This document shows positions 29,843 to 44,221 of a stretch of DNA of 64,000 nt, piece after piece. A program made the position numbers and the translations under genes. The DNA comes from Helicoverpa zea (taxonomy: Eukaryota; Arthropoda; Insecta; Lepidoptera; Noctuidae), in the NCBI RefSeq assembly GCF_022581195.2, contig NW_025899713.1:61022-125021 (forward strand), in the 5' to 3' direction. The notes beneath the pieces are model-generated. The model was not told the origin of the DNA. It worked only from the letters and a program-made list of their open reading frames with translations, and made no database searches. The first letter of the stretch is position 1. Each line of letters starts with the position of its first letter.

Positions 29843-32800
29843 ACAATGGATAGTTAATGAAAACGAACGTGTTGTACTGCGCCCAATTACTGCATAAATA
29901 AATTCTCGCGCTTCATTTGTGTAGTGTTGATTTACTGTTGCTGCTGATCCGATTAATATTCACACACCTTTCTAGTCTGTCGTACCTGCGCTTGTTATAA
30001 TATATGTAACAAACACTAACTATGCGGTTAATGTATTTAGGATTTGAATGTCAGCAAACATGACATTGTAACAGTTTGTAATTACAGATGTTTACTTAAA
30101 CATTAATCTCCGTAGTGTCAAGTCAGCAAATAATCTCAGTATCAATTACAAATTAATCCCCAGTGACAGACTAACATACATAGAAATATCTGAGTAATTG
30201 AGTCGTAGCTGCGTGGCAAGCGCGGGATGATTGTGCCAATATCGTAGACATTACGCGGCGGTTGACTACGCAGGTAAATTAAATTAACATGCGGAGAACA
30301 CAATGACATTCCGCGGAGGAGTCTTCTATACGTGGGTGCATAATTCACGGCTTGTCACGTCACGCCTCCGCCGCGTTTATTGGCTCCTGGTAGATTGCGG
30401 CGTCGCTGCCACCACGACACGCGTCTTAAATTAGCACAGCTTCAGGATAATTGTGCTAACTAACTATTCGTTAGTTTGCATTTCATGCTAATGCGAAACA
30501 TTCTTGGTTTTATATATTTTCATAATTAATTTGTTATGCATCAAGAAAAATGATCTTCTTTAACACTTATTCTCTTGAGGGGAAAACGAAAAAGATATTA
30601 TTAACATAAAAATCCTCCGCCTCGGGGTGCGTAACGACGTCATTTAAAATGCTAATGCCTTTTTATATGGTGCATTATTACAGATGCCCCGCGGCCGGAT
30701 TGCGTATTAGAGAACGAGATGTGTTCGCAGAATCCTTCCGCTGAACTTTATTGAAATGAGAATCTTAGAGGGTTATGTCGATAAAATCATGTGGCGGTAA
30801 TCGACGTTTCCAATATGTTTTGCGGTTATGCAATTTTCTTATTGGAATTCGCAAAAGTGAGCAAAAGAACATGTGGAATGGAAAACTGTTATTAATATTA
30901 AAACAGATATGTACACCGTTCACAGGTGTATTCCAAGTTGCATTTTCTGAAACCATAAGCTGTTCATGTCTGTTTGATAGTGTTATTTGTGCGATATTAT
31001 CAAGGCTCGGAGCGTGCAGTGTGCGCTCGTCTGTTGGAAGATTTCCAGGAAACACGACATTGTTCGTATCCGGATGATCCCCCGCAGTCATGCTAGCCTG
31101 GTGGGCACGAGGCCAGCCTGCCGTATGTTTCACAGGGATTATGACTGCTTAATACCAAACAAAAGCTTCTGAACCACGCAAAAATACCTTACAACATATG
31201 CAAAAAACATAAACTAAAATGTTATTTCTTTTTTGTTCACAGGTAAGAACTGTATGCAGTTTGGGTCGTAAGTGAACTACGGTAACATTTAAGTACAATC
31301 CTTCACCTCTCTGAACTGAATAGCAACTAATTATAATTAGCAAATAAGGTGTACCCGGCGGCAGGTAAGCGTGGCAGGTCGTGAGTAGTGGCGCGAGGTG
31401 TTGCCTTGTGGCGAGACACGCCGCAGCTCGCCTGACGAGCGCTCAGCACTTACATCGTTTACATGTTTCCCTAGTAAGCTCGTCGGTTTACACCAATGTT
31501 ACAAGTCGCTGGAGTTAGTCTCTTCGCAATATAACTCGAATTTATGTGTTTTAGTTGTCGTACCCACTGATACAGAAATAATTCTCGAGAGGACAGAGTA
31601 AAAGTCAAGGAATCTTAATAAAAGCAATTTATTTTCGAAAAACAAAATAAATATTACATCTAGTAGATGATACAAGATCTCGATCAAAACCCTTACCTAA
31701 TCTCTACGATTTTTGCGGTTATTCTAGGCAAAAATGGCGACAAAAATCTTCAGTGACAATCGAGCTATGTACAATTTTGTATTGCTTGATATACAAATTA
31801 ATCCCAAGCCTGACATCCCCCACTAAGTTAACCAAAACAGACATTCCATCTTCACTGTCATGATGAATGTACATCTAAATAATCACAAAAACAGATTCAT
31901 TTCAGCTCGTATTTAATATTTTATCCCCATATCATGCGCCTCATTAATCAACCTTAAGTGCTACAGATTTATGATAAATCTGTTTCGCTTCAACCAGCCC
32001 GAATATTTTTATTGAAATCTCTTCAGAATGTAATAGCGATAGTGCTCTTCAAATAGATCTAACTACAGATTCGTCAGGATTAAGATGTATGAAAAGATTA
32101 ATATCGTCTGGGATTGGAGTCCGTATCGACTTATTGGAAAACAGCTCCACGAAGGTTGACTCAGGGGCAAACGGATTTAAACTATATTTTGAGAAAATAT
32201 GCTAAATATAAATATGTAGGAGTGTTTTATACTCGAAGACTGTCTTGCTACGGGGACCATTTAACATACTTTGCAATTTGAATACTACAATAACAAGTGA
32301 TTCAGTGTCCTGAATATTATTGGTAACATCCAGTTGCCGCAATATTATGCTATGTGACAATTCGGATGGCAGTCAAATCTTAGCGCTCTCGGAGAAGCTG
32401 CGGCCACGTCATGCATGCCTGATCGCTCCGACTAATACCGGCGTCTATCTTCGACAATCGAACACTGTTAAACTGGACACTATCGATTTTCGATCGGAGC
32501 GCAAACAATGTCATCTTAGTCGCCCCCTCCCCTAATGGAGTTTCTCAACTGAATAGTTGCAACTTGATAGTTTCGGAACGTGCGGAATGAGCTGTTATTA
32601 CTGGCGAGCTAAACAATGTCTCGTAATCATTTTGTGGCCATCGTTTACGTAACGTGCTGTTCGTCTTATGGATTCCATTCCTATAAATGTCAAAAACTTG
32701 CATCAGCCTGATAACGTTTTCTTTTTTAAGTAGAATTGTCTAAAGTCTGATAAATCAGGTAGTTAAATGGGCTTATCTGAAAATCGGAAAATACATTGGT

Positions 32801-33545
32801 GTTGCGGAATGTAAAACGTTTTAGGAGCAGAAAGTTCGTGCGGTACCACGTACGTAGCGAGCTGGCCGACAATCCAACGAGATTCCTGTGTCAAAAGGCC
32901 GCGAGCGTATCACAGGTGCGTCCGGCTTTCAGCGGTTAAATGCCTAAAAGGTTCTGCACGCCTGGCGGCTCAGCCCAACACATTCGAAAACATGCGCCAA
33001 CATTCCGCCTCGTGTTATTTTCTATAGCCGTGAAACCCCTGCATAGTATATTAGCCACTGGTCCAACCAAATGGATTCTGCGCCGATAGCCACTACACTG
33101 CGAACCCCATCCATTTTGTGACGTGACTGTGTTTTATGCATTGCGCCAATTCTGTTGTAAAAGTTACGATTGTGCCACTAAAACAGAGTTGTTGGCTCAC
33201 GGTACGAAACAACTGCTCTGACCTCACCACTTTTATTTTATGTGGACCGTTTCAGTTATAGTTATGGAACTGTCCTTTATTTCATAGTTAGTATAATACT
33301 GTACTCGTGTGAGCTCGAGATGAAAATGTTAACATGTCTCGAGGCGTGATATTATTGTAGGAATAATGTTAATACAAAACGGAAAAGTTTGCGACCCAAA
33401 AGTAATGTTAGGTTTTCCGTCGCTCCCAAAAAGTCTATTCTTTATAAGAAAGAAGGTATTTTTCAAAATCAAATCTCACCCCTTATTTTCTTTATAAAAC
33501 TAATATTTTGGTTTGTCAGACCCTGATTTAATTCTGTTTGAATTC
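29843..33545. other. Non-coding stretch, no gene seen
   Basis: AT-rich DNA with GC-richer islands near 30340-30420, 30600-30740, 31370-31450 and 32820-33010. The frames at 30765-31133 and 30775-31077 lie on opposite strands of the same DNA and neither has a recognisable domain. The islands could be conserved regulatory elements; no further call is possible. Confidence 0.4.
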
Positions 33546-33558
33546 GTATGTTTCAAGT

Positions 33559-33979
33559 CCATCCTCCATCCTCCATCCTCCGAGCCTTTTCCCAATCATG
33601 TTGGGGTCGGCTTCCAGTCTAACCGGATTCAGCTGAGTACCAGTGCTTTACAAGAAGCGACTGCCTATCTGACCTCCTCAACCCAGTTACCCGGGCAACC
33701 CGATACCCCTTGGTTAGACTGGTGTCAGACTTACTGGCTTCTGACTACCCGTAACGACTGCCAAGAATGTTCAATGACAGCCGGGACCTACAGTTTAACG
33801 TGCCGTCCGAAACACAGCTAATGGTGTCTAAGATATACTTAGAAAGTACATACAAACTTAGAAAAGTTGCATTGGTACTTGCCTGACCTGGGATCGAACC
33901 CGCGCCCTCATACTTGAGAGGTTGGTCCTTTACCCACTAGGCCACCACGACTTTTCCACTAGGCCACCACGACTTTCAA
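33559..33979 (-). mobile_element. tRNA-derived SINE with 13-bp target duplication
   Basis: GTATGTTTCAAGT occurs at 33546-33558 and 33980-33992. Reading the minus strand from 33979: a partly duplicated head (CGTGGTGGCCTAGTGG twice), an A box (TAGTGGGTAAAGG), a perfect B box (GGTTCGATCCC), a body of about 300 bp, and a 3' tail of GGATGGA-type repeats next to the left duplication. RNA polymerase III would transcribe it, and a LINE would mobilise it in trans. It is much less decayed than the copy at 22411. Confidence 0.85.
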
Positions 33980-33992
33980 GTATGTTTCAAGT

Positions 33993-36900
33993 GTGTTTCA
34001 AGTATGATTCTAAAAAAGTATTTTCTTTAATCATAAGAATATTTTGTAACAAAGAGAAAGCTACATTCCGTGTAGACAAAGCAGCGGATCCGCGGCGGAG
34101 GTTCTACTGATGGGCGGAAAGTGGCGTATGTGCGCGCCACGGAAGCGGAAACGGTCGTGCCGCCATCATGCCGCTGCACCGAGCCTTATACGCGGTACTA
34201 ACTTTTCTATTAGGATTATAGCAGTCATATATGTCCCAAAAATATCTAACGATTATCTCCCGCTAGGGTTTCAAAGGAAGTTCTTATTCAAAGATAAAAA
34301 TAGCAAAAAGTCACTTCATGTCGAATTCCAGTTATATGCCAATTTACTCATATTATTTATCTTTAATACAATTATAGTGGAGGTTCATTTACTGCAAAAT
34401 TGTACCTCTCAATTAATTTCATGTATTTAAATGAAACGCTACCAGGAATTTGTCAAAGCTCTCTTCCAGAGCAGCTGTGTTATTAGTTTACGCAGAATTC
34501 TGCTCAACGATAATATTCCCAGATTTTATCTGTATTGTAATTAAACAGTCAAAAATACGAGTACGTAAATCTACATAATATGATTGGTGACAATGATCTC
34601 GGTAACATCAAAGGTGGCTGCTTATCGCGGCTCGTAGAACCCTCATTAAACCATTAGTTTGCCGAGTAGGGGCTAAAAAGGATAACTTCAAAATAACCGC
34701 TCTACACAATGTTCACCGAATTCGTAAGCTCTATACGATTTGGGTTTAATCTGTCACAACCCAAAAGTAGAGCGTTAATTAGGATATTGATGAAATATTT
34801 ACACATATCTTGTGCTTAAAATCATCTAATGGATTAAAATCTAATATTACGATGCACGTATTGTACTAAATAAATAATGCTTGACATAAAATCCGGCATT
34901 ATTTCGAGAATGAGACTACTGCTGTGTATTTCCACATAAGCTTGGTAAAACGGCTTTGATGGGCCGGTGTTTACCGTCCGTGCCGGATACGAGCCGCCCT
35001 TATAGATGGCCGGAGGTGGCGGCCGCGGGACCGGATGCCCACTGTGCTCCGCTCTGCCTTGCGTCTGTGCCTCACTACTACCGGGAGCGCAGAAAATAAG
35101 AGGATGTTGATGGAGCTCGCTGTCAGACTTCTGGGATGTGCGGATCACTGCTTCGGACCTTTATACACAAAAGAAGCAATGCAATGAGTTACTCTCAGAT
35201 GCAAAAGACTGATGCTGTCCCTTGTCATTTCAAAATTGTTATTTAGTTTCAAGAAAATAAAGTTTACCGCTTGGTAGTAGAAAAGCAATCAGACAATTAG
35301 TGAGTAGTACAAAGTGAATGTTTCCTGTAACCTACTTCGGTAGCAGTTCATTAGTTGTGTTTTCTGTGGTTGTCAGGTAGTGGCGAGATAGCCCGTATTG
35401 TGCGACTTAAAAAGCAGTTTATCAGCGACCGCAGTGCAGCCGGCGCATTATTTACTGCACTATTGTTGGCTCCGTCAATATTGCACGACAATGCGGAATC
35501 CTTTGTTCGCGCACTCGCTTATTTAATATAGGAGGTATGCATCGCAGCTTCTGAGCGAACCTGTGAGCATTCGATGATGTTTCACAAAATGTATTAATAT
35601 TGTCTTATTTTTATACTCAGATTTTAAACAAAATTGTCTGTTCTAAAATGCCCCGATTTTGGACGTACATAAATTTCTAATTCACTTTTCGACACTCGTT
35701 TCCCTATCATAATCACATTATACCGCAAAGAAAATCACTTAGAGGATCCTTCATTACACAGATGTCAGCTACAATATAAAACGTTGAGGTGGCGTGACGT
35801 CACCGCTAATGTCTGGCGCATTTCAGCCGTCTGTTTAGCGTGCACCGGCGATCCGTCCCGCGCCACATCAATATTGCATGGTGTCGCCGCGAGCGTCTCA
35901 CCGCTTCTTATTACTGCGCTCCTGGTACTTCGATATCTTTTTGCTATACTTTAACCGTCAAGTGCAATGGGGATGTTTTGTTGTTTTTTTTACATTGTTG
36001 TTACAGTCGTGTGTAGTAAGTAAAAAGCAGCAAATATTTTATTTTAAAGAAATAAAAATATTTTTTTCATATTCAGCTTATGCAAAATAAAAAAGAAATT
36101 GCAGTAGAGGCGCTCTTCCTTGGAGGAGGATTTTACAGGCAGACATTTAAATACGCTCTTTCCGTGAATGCATTTAAGTGCCCACCGGGGGATGCGCTTA
36201 AGCGAGCATAGTTAAGAGGGTATCAGACTTTCCCGCCGAGTTAAAAAATAAAAAATCTCAACTATTCTAATTACTTGGTATTTATACTTTTTGCTGGTAA
36301 ACTGAAGGCTTGAACGTTTTGTTGCAACAAATCATCCGACGATGCCATTACACGGTGTCAGACAGAGCAATACATTAATGATAGTGTCGGATCATTGATG
36401 CGTTCAAATCGCTCTGTAGATACGATCTCTTGTTGTCTATCAGTACACACGTCCGGTACAATAGTAATGTCATTGTCACCACGGCAGCCGAGCGTGCCAC
36501 TCTAATTACCTGCATATATACGTACGTGCAATAAGATACAACTGCAATGGTTCAATCAATCAATTAAGACGCCACCGTGATTTTGATAGCCGTTTGCCAT
36601 GCCAAATTATAGGACTACCCGCTTACCAATGGATCTGAAATTTTGATATAGGTAAATTGATATCTTTATCTAGATTCTGCCAGAACGAAAACACGATACT
36701 GATAATTTTACTCGATCATAATTAATTCCGAAAACACGTCTAAAAAAGTACTATTTTTGAAATTACAAGGAAGTTACACTATCTTTATGTTTCAAAATTA
36801 CTCTAATATATTCTTAACATCAATATTAACGTTCTGTCAAAGTCATTTTTCCATAACTATTACCAAACATTTTTAATTAAAGTTTTAAGATATTGGATTT

Positions 36901-37941
36901 TTTGAGCGGCAGCGATCATGATAGACGCTACGCAATTCTGAACCTTATGTCCGTGCTCTAGCGATTGATACACAATGTGTACGGAGACGAGCCAGTCCAG
37001 CGATAGCCCTCGTCGAGGTCGGACCTGCGCATGTTGTCGCTCCGGCCGTAGGTATAATAATTTGTGACGATAACTCAGATTTGCGCGCGGCCCTATGTGT
37101 GCGTCGGTTTGTAAATATACAACTTGCGCTCGTGTGACAGTGACGTCGTCCGAGCATGACGTGTTCTTATCGCTTTTTGTTATGGGTACAGTCGTTTACA
37201 AAAATGTCTAGTTGTTCACGAAGAAAATGTTTAAGGAGTCAGGTAGCGTTTCAAAAAATGAAACAACATCCAAAGCTTTTTATTATTACATCTTACAGTT
37301 TTTCATTATTTTCTCATAAGTTTTTTCAAATTGACATTGACAGTATCTAAGAAATAAATGAGGTGAAATATCTAAGATGAATTAAATACTCCTTACATAT
37401 TTTCTAGCTCGGGGTACGAGGACAATAAATAAAAGTGTGGACTTGAATTTTCAAGTAGCGATTCAGAATCATTATAAATAAATAAATATTTTAATTGGGT
37501 ATTAAACAAATCAAAAACTAACTTAATAATTTCAATAGATATTTACACAGATAAATAAACATTAAATTACGTAATAACTGTTTTTCCTTAAACAGCCGTA
37601 ACCCCTAAATAACTGTATTTGTACCCGACTGTACCTCTTGTCACGCACACAAAGTCACTGTATATGTACAAGGGTTACCCACACATAACCGCGCGCAAGA
37701 CTGAGTTGAACTTACTATAAGCACACTGAGAACAAAAAATCTATGGAGACCGTGTTATACTATAAATTCTTTTTTTTTACATTATATTATTATTTATATT
37801 TCAGTTTTAATAAATATGTTTAAAAATGAATTACTTAGCTTCATTACTTCTTTGATACCTTACAGCTTCACTACATACATTTATAGCATACATAACACAC
37901 AAGATCTGCGACGCTTTTATTCCTTAACCACTTAATTTTTA
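33993..37941. other. Non-coding stretch, no gene seen
   Basis: AT-rich sequence with GC-richer patches at about 34080-34190, 34960-35150 (frames on the minus strand with no domain), 35760-35910 (contains TGACGTCA at 35795-35802) and 36950-37160. I see no gene or complete mobile element. Confidence 0.4.
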
Positions 37942-38139
37942 CTAGCTGTTTAACGCGATTTTAGCCGCATTCCCGGGGAACTTCTTCCTGTGCCCGGATA
38001 AAATATGGCCTACATTCACTGGGGATAGTGTAAATCTCTAATTGTGAAAGCAAATCAAATCAGTTAAGCAGTTTCAGAGCTTATACAATCCACAGAAACA
38101 AACAATCAAATCTTCCCTCTTTATAACATTAGTATAAAT
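37942..38139 (-). mobile_element. Helitron-type fragment, inverted
   Basis: On the minus strand it starts near TTATACTAATGTTATAAAG and ends in CTAG followed by T (37942-37945 on the plus strand). The preceding block AATGCGGCTAAAATCGCG is a weakened terminal hairpin. It is related to the copy at 12491 but more diverged. Confidence 0.65.
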
Positions 38140-38149
38140 TATTTAACAC

Positions 38150-38400
38150 TGGTCAAACGCTTTCATTTTATACCCATATTGAGAGAGCTATAAAAAAACA
38201 ATGCAATTCAGCATTTTCTGGCGGTGGCTATCTTGGACTTTAAATAATATTATACATGATTCTACATACTAATCAAGCCCTTTCATTTGATATCCATACT
38301 GAAGGAATTGTAAAAAAAATATGTTATTCGCCATTTTGTGGCGGCGGCCATCTTGGGCCGATATTCACCAAATAAAGCTAGGAACACTCCCGATTAATTT
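38150..38400 (+). repeat. Two diverged ~120-bp repeats beside the Helitron fragment
   Basis: Two blocks share TTTCATTT-ATA-CCATA and the segment ending GGCGG-GGC-ATCTTGG. They start near 38151 and 38272 and are about 75% alike. They lie directly against the Helitron 5' end, an arrangement like the 122-bp repeats at 21060-21465. Confidence 0.55.
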
Positions 38401-41400
38401 CATTTCAAACAAAAAAACCTAAATACATATCGATTCATCCGTTCTGGATATACAAACACACATACACGACACACCACACATACATACACACAACCATACG
38501 CGTCCAAATTATCATATTACTCTTCATAAAAAGTTTTCATTACAAATAATTTTTGTAAGTACAACAAAAAAAAAATCCGATCAAAAAATAAAAAACTTAG
38601 GTAAGTTGCGGCTCCCTATCTTCCCTGTTCGGTTCTCCTGACCCCGCGCTGACCTCGGCGTGTGCGATTGGCGCGAAATTCAAATTTTACACATTGAGTG
38701 AAGAGTATAGCTTGCGCGACGCGATAGACGCGGAAGTGTAGTGGGCGGAGCTATCTAAAATAAAAAAATCCGCGGTGCGGTCTTAACTAACAAACAATCC
38801 GTAGCAGGAGATAGACCTCAAACAATTTGTGGTTCTCCGCCGGTCCACTCTATAGGAATTGCTAATTTGAACTATATGTACCTAGTCATATCAAATACAT
38901 GCCATAACTGGTCTTTGTAAGGAGCCAATCTTACAAAAATGACACAAATCTCTGATCAATTTATGTCAATATAACCCTCGGATTAAATTGTTATGAATTG
39001 CAGCAACAATACCGAAGCGTAATGTTTACCAATTTGTTAATAAAACATCAGGATATTGTCAATATTACAAAGTAAACACTCGATGGAAAACACCACGGCT
39101 TTCCCCATTGTCGGGGTTCGACATAAAATGCTCAAACGGATTTGTTAATTGACGACAAACACTCCCTTTTCATTTTGTGTCGCAAATTTTTCATCAGGGA
39201 TCATTGTGCCCCTCAGGCTTTTCTTGAGTCTCAAAAACAGTAAACTTGCCCATTGTTTACGTCTACAGTTTTAAGACCTGCCATTTCCATTAGCATCTGT
39301 ATGAATAATGCAGGCAGGGGCCTTTTATTAAGGCGTTCCCGTTTATGTAGAATACAACAGTTTTTATTTGTTGTTCCTTTCCTTATCGCCCCGCCTCCTT
39401 GTCGGCGTCATAACAAAAAACGCCATGCATCTGTGCCATGGCCCTTTCTTAGCTAAGGAACTCTTTAAGCGTATGATGCCCTAGTATTCCACAAGGAATG
39501 TTATTGTAACTCTTTTGTTTTATGATTTCTTCTCATTATCTCGCCTCTGTTTGAGGGAATTGTTTGTATGCGTTGTTTGGTTCAGGTTATTAACCTATCA
39601 GGTGTTTTAGTGCAGCATGTATATAGATACTATGTATATTATTTTTTACATTAACAGATTGCAGTTGATATTATTGTGATATTTTTATATTCAATTTTTA
39701 ATTTACTTTGGTATTAGATTAGTGCACAAGTTTCAATTAACACTGCTAAAACTGCAGCACGTGTTTAACCTGATTTAGTGAAGTACACGTGTATTTCATA
39801 TGCAGCAACCGGCAGCTCCATGTAGGTGGGCAGCAATTACGTCCAACTTGTAGGAACACCAGGTGCTCTAATTAAACACCTTTGTTATCCCGACCTCATA
39901 CGGCCTCTCGTTTGTGTCCCAAATTAAATTATCGTAAATCCCGACTCATTGGCTGAGATTATACGTTTACGAGCGGATGACAGCGGCTCTTTAGCGACGA
40001 CCGGCAAACAACTACAGGCTTGTTCCCCACGACCCGTGCTTATTACAGATCGCTACTAATTAACGTATTCCTGTTGCTGGCACCGCCTGAACTTTTATTA
40101 CATAACCTACAAATTCTCTAATCCTTTTAGTCCGGCTTTTTTATTTAGCGCAGGTAACGTTTAGTTGTGAAAATAATAAATCACCATGAACTAGCTAATA
40201 TTGAGCAAAAGTAACCAAATTGTGTTCAAAATCTACAGCGCGACTTTTTACTGCTCGCGCTAATTTTAACAACGACTCTAACAGATTAGCTTTTTAGCGT
40301 AAATCCCTCATACATATTCTATTTCATTAGGTATTCACTGCGGAAAAATCTCAGAAAAACATTACTTTGCAATCGCTCTGGTGCCGGACTGAAGCTTTCT
40401 TTACATATTTTACCTACGAAACAGTAAGTTTAGCGGGATTATCCAGCTCAGTAAATTAGAGACAGTTACGAGAAACTAAAAAATGCATTTATAAAATATG
40501 TGTGTATTATTCTTATTTATACAATTGCAAATTAGTACGGTTTGCTTTTGCTTTAGCGTTCTCTGCAGGATCACGTTCTGTCGTGGTCGCCTTGTCGTAA
40601 TGATAAATGATGCACGCACTTTCGAGAGGAATGCTATTATGCAGGTCAATCATATATTATCCTACGAGCATGACTTAAATTATAGCTTTTATAAAGGCTG
40701 GTTACGAAATAGTAGCAGTAAATTGGCGCAAATTGCAACAAAGTGGCCGGGACGTGCGGCCTCCCCGACTAATTCTCTCGGCGCGAGTTAACGCCATTGT
40801 TGGCGCTGTCCCGCCTGCAATTGACTACTGTTAGCTGCTGCTGCCCTAGTACACAGTAGAAACATATTCTAGCAAAAATGTTGCCAGCACACAAGGTTAC
40901 ATAAAATTAGTGCGTCTGTTATTTCAAGGGTCGTATCATCACAAATTCTGTTTGTAGTACCCCAAGTATCATCCAAACTAAAGGTACAATTTCACAACTC
41001 ATCAGTTAGCTCAAAAGGTTTCAGATAAAGAAAATTATTCAAACGAGCAACATGGTAGTTATTTCCGACGATATTACAGTAGATCGGACAAAGACATTAT
41101 ACAATCACCTTTTGCCAGGAGCTCATAAACAAGAGTCGGTATTTTACTGAGATTACAGCAATAGTGGAGGGTCGAAATCTGGCGGAGTAAATTCTGCGTT
41201 GTCGTTAATAATGAAGGTCTCATAATATCTGTCGAGAGTGGCGCTAAGGGCTGCTACCTCCCTTTTGTTCAGGACACCCGAGCCACTTTATTTGCCCACT
41301 TGTCTATCTGTTTATGATTTGGGTCGCCGAGATACGACAGTTTTGTTAAACTTCTATTAAATATATAATTAATTCGACTGCTTCTGAATAGCCCTTGAAT

Positions 41401-43991
41401 TGATGATTGCATTTAGTTCGAGTTTAAAAAATTAATTTATGTATGTAAAATACTATTCGCTTGAATTACTCTATCGAATATCGCATTTAAAATATGTATA
41501 TTTTTTTAGTTTTGCAGAAATTTAATCTAAAATTTATATATTCAAAGCGTGTCTGGGCCATATAATTACACCTATACATGGGGCTGTAAGAAATGTTGAG
41601 GATATTCGTCTGGGGAGTGCTTTGGCTGGCGGCCGGTAAACAGGAGTGTTTCAAGTAAATTATACTCTCGCGGCGCCCATCCACCTTGCTGGAAATTGGA
41701 AATAGGATCGTGGAGGTCCCGGTATTACGGATGTTCTACTGCTATTCAATAGAAACTGATGGCACAACATAATTGTAGCGTCCATTTACTATTCCCTATT
41801 CAACGACACAACCAAAAAGCTCAATGTGGTAACAAAATTTATTATTGTTGAGTTACTTTTCGCAGAATGTCTATGTTAGTGCTGCCTGTGTTAGTGTTTG
41901 CTCCCTTCCCTGAAACGTTGTTTTTAGGTTGTCGTCGTTTTGATTTGAAAGCCCGCAGATACTGTTAGTTTTCCAGCACTCCATTAAAAAATATTTTTCC
42001 CGGTGGCTTTGTTCGTCCCCTATTGGATTATAATATTTCATCTTTAAAAAGTTTTCTGAACTCTGACTGGTATTATCTATAACTCTTTATCCAAAAGTGT
42101 CGCAGAACTTTCTCGAAGTTATGGTAAAAATGGCGACTGTGCCACCTGTCGACCTGACTTCCGAAAGCCTTTGTTAAATTATAATTTCAATTATAAAGAG
42201 TGCTAGCAACTTTAGCCAAACATTTCTAACTAGTTAATGACATTCGTCAGTTACGTTGTTTATTAGATTATGCGAAATAAACATTGTTATAGACTTATTT
42301 AGATATCCAGTTGGAAGTTGTGGTGCTGCAGTCTAACGCATGATGTGAGCTCGTCAACTTGTTTCGTGACTTTTGACAGTTATTTTGGGGAAACCAAACA
42401 ACACCAGACTACTGCAGAGACCCATATATAAACTAGACTCCTGACTAAAGGATTGTTATTTTCGATCTTAGAACAAGAAATATTCGGATTCGGACCCAGA
42501 AACCAAATTGTTATTCATAACAAACTTTTCTGTTAACCTTTTCTTAGGTATATGTTTTTATGTCATTTTGATAATAAATGTTTATATGGGATGATACAGA
42601 CTGACTCGTGTTCATTTATTCAGTAAATGAAAGAAAAGTAAAAGAAATTATAATTTGTTTATATTCTCGCTCTGATATTTTAAGGTTTAAACAGAACTGA
42701 ATAAGTGGTCGTTCAGTTTTTCACTGGGTTGCTCGGCACGGTTTATATTACGCTTATGTGTTGCTGTTCATACGGAAATTCATGTGTTTTCAAAATTAGT
42801 TATCTCATTATAATTACAAAGGTTTTTTATATATAGCGTATTATTTCCAAGGAAAAAAAAATATTGCCTGCCAGCCTAGATTTACATAAACATAGCTAAG
42901 TATTCCACAAATACAAATTAATGTTTGGCCCTCTCTATAAAGCTTTACTAGGATGATCGTCAGTCGATTGTTATCTAGTTGTTACAACAGCCATATCAGA
43001 CCATTATCCCGTTCGGGGCTCATAACAGGACAACCCCTTTAATTATTAGACATTCAGGGAGCTCAGCAACACCTCGTACATGGACCGGATCCTGTACTTT
43101 ATTAATGAGTTACAAACTTAGCAAACTTATAACCCTTTACATGTTATGATCCCTTGGTATCAGCTGAACTAGCGAGTAGCTGTGTATTGTGAAAGTACTA
43201 ATAACACAAAATGCCTTTTTACGTCCGTGTGTCTGAAGCCGGGCACCAGATGTGCAAACATCATGAAATAGCTCGGCTCTTAAGCGTTAAGCGTCCCTAT
43301 TCATCTCGGCCGAAAGTTTGTGCGGCAAAAACCACAACAGCCATTGAGCTATCCACACCGAAGCAAGTTTTTGCTCTATTATAACGACGTAAATTACGCA
43401 CGCGAGTTCTGCTCGTGTTCTTATGAGTCGGGAGTCATGAAGCTAATACGAATTAATGTTAGTTTTAGCAGTCATTACTTTAGTTCCTTACAGATGTAAT
43501 GTTCCGTGAATGTTAATCCGCGGGAAACATTCCGCGAGCAGCTTAAATAATTATTTAATTCCTACGTAGTAACGTTTGCGAAAGTATTGTTTCTTGCAAT
43601 TTGATGTCTTGTTGGAGTTTTCTTCATTTCTGAGAGTTATGCGATGTACAATATCGGAGATCGACTCAGCGTTTTCTCAGTGAGGTGCAATAAAAGAAAA
43701 AGATTTAGCTCAAGTAGTAGCTTTAGTTTGTGCCAGAGTTCGAGGAAAATCAATCTAACGATACAATAAAAAAAACTATTTCTGTCGATCCCCTGTGAGC
43801 TTTTAGTGTGACTTCCCAATTCCATTCCATAATGATGGACTGAATGGAACTGTCGTGGAGAGCACTTATGTGACTCCTTTCAGCGTGGAGAGTCTTTTTC
43901 ATATTACGTGGAATAATATAATATTCCGCAACATATGTAGCGATTTACTCCCAAACAAGCCTTCAGCTCGGCTTTCATGTTAAAAGCAAGA
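38401..43991. other. Non-coding stretch, no gene seen
   Basis: AT-rich DNA with many short GC-richer blocks (for example 38620-38760, 39780-40080, 40700-40830). Frames such as 40498-40791 lack domains. The density of such blocks would suit a long intron or gene desert beside a regulated gene, but this is inference only. Confidence 0.4.
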
Positions 43992-44161
43992 AATTATCCT
44001 TCGGGTCTCAACCGAAGACGATTACATTTTACTTGCAGCATTACATGATATGATGCTATCTACGTCACACCTTTAAAGCTATAATATCTAAAAAAAAGAA
44101 ACCTGTATCTTCTGTCTCACTCCCCCCTACTCCCGAGTGCGCGCGCCACTGCTTGTCATTA
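43992..44161 (+). repeat. Left inverted terminal repeat of DIRS copy 2
   Basis: As in copy 1, but with CCCGAGTGCG in place of CCCGTGTGCG, matched by this copy's own right repeat. A second change (CTACGTCA in place of CTTCGTCA) is not matched on the right and so arose after insertion. Confidence 0.88.
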
Positions 44162-44221
44162 CGTGTTTTTGTGTTATCGGAATCACACCTACTTTCGTAA
44201 CGGCTTTCAGTAATTTGAAAA

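Noticed and set aside
33880..33979. Possible tRNA gene because of perfect A and B boxes
   Set aside because: It is the head of a SINE with tail and target duplication; no complete cloverleaf was seen.
34834..35148. 104-codon minus-strand frame with proline-rich centre
   Set aside because: No recognisable family and no splice context; overlaps a GC-rich non-coding island.
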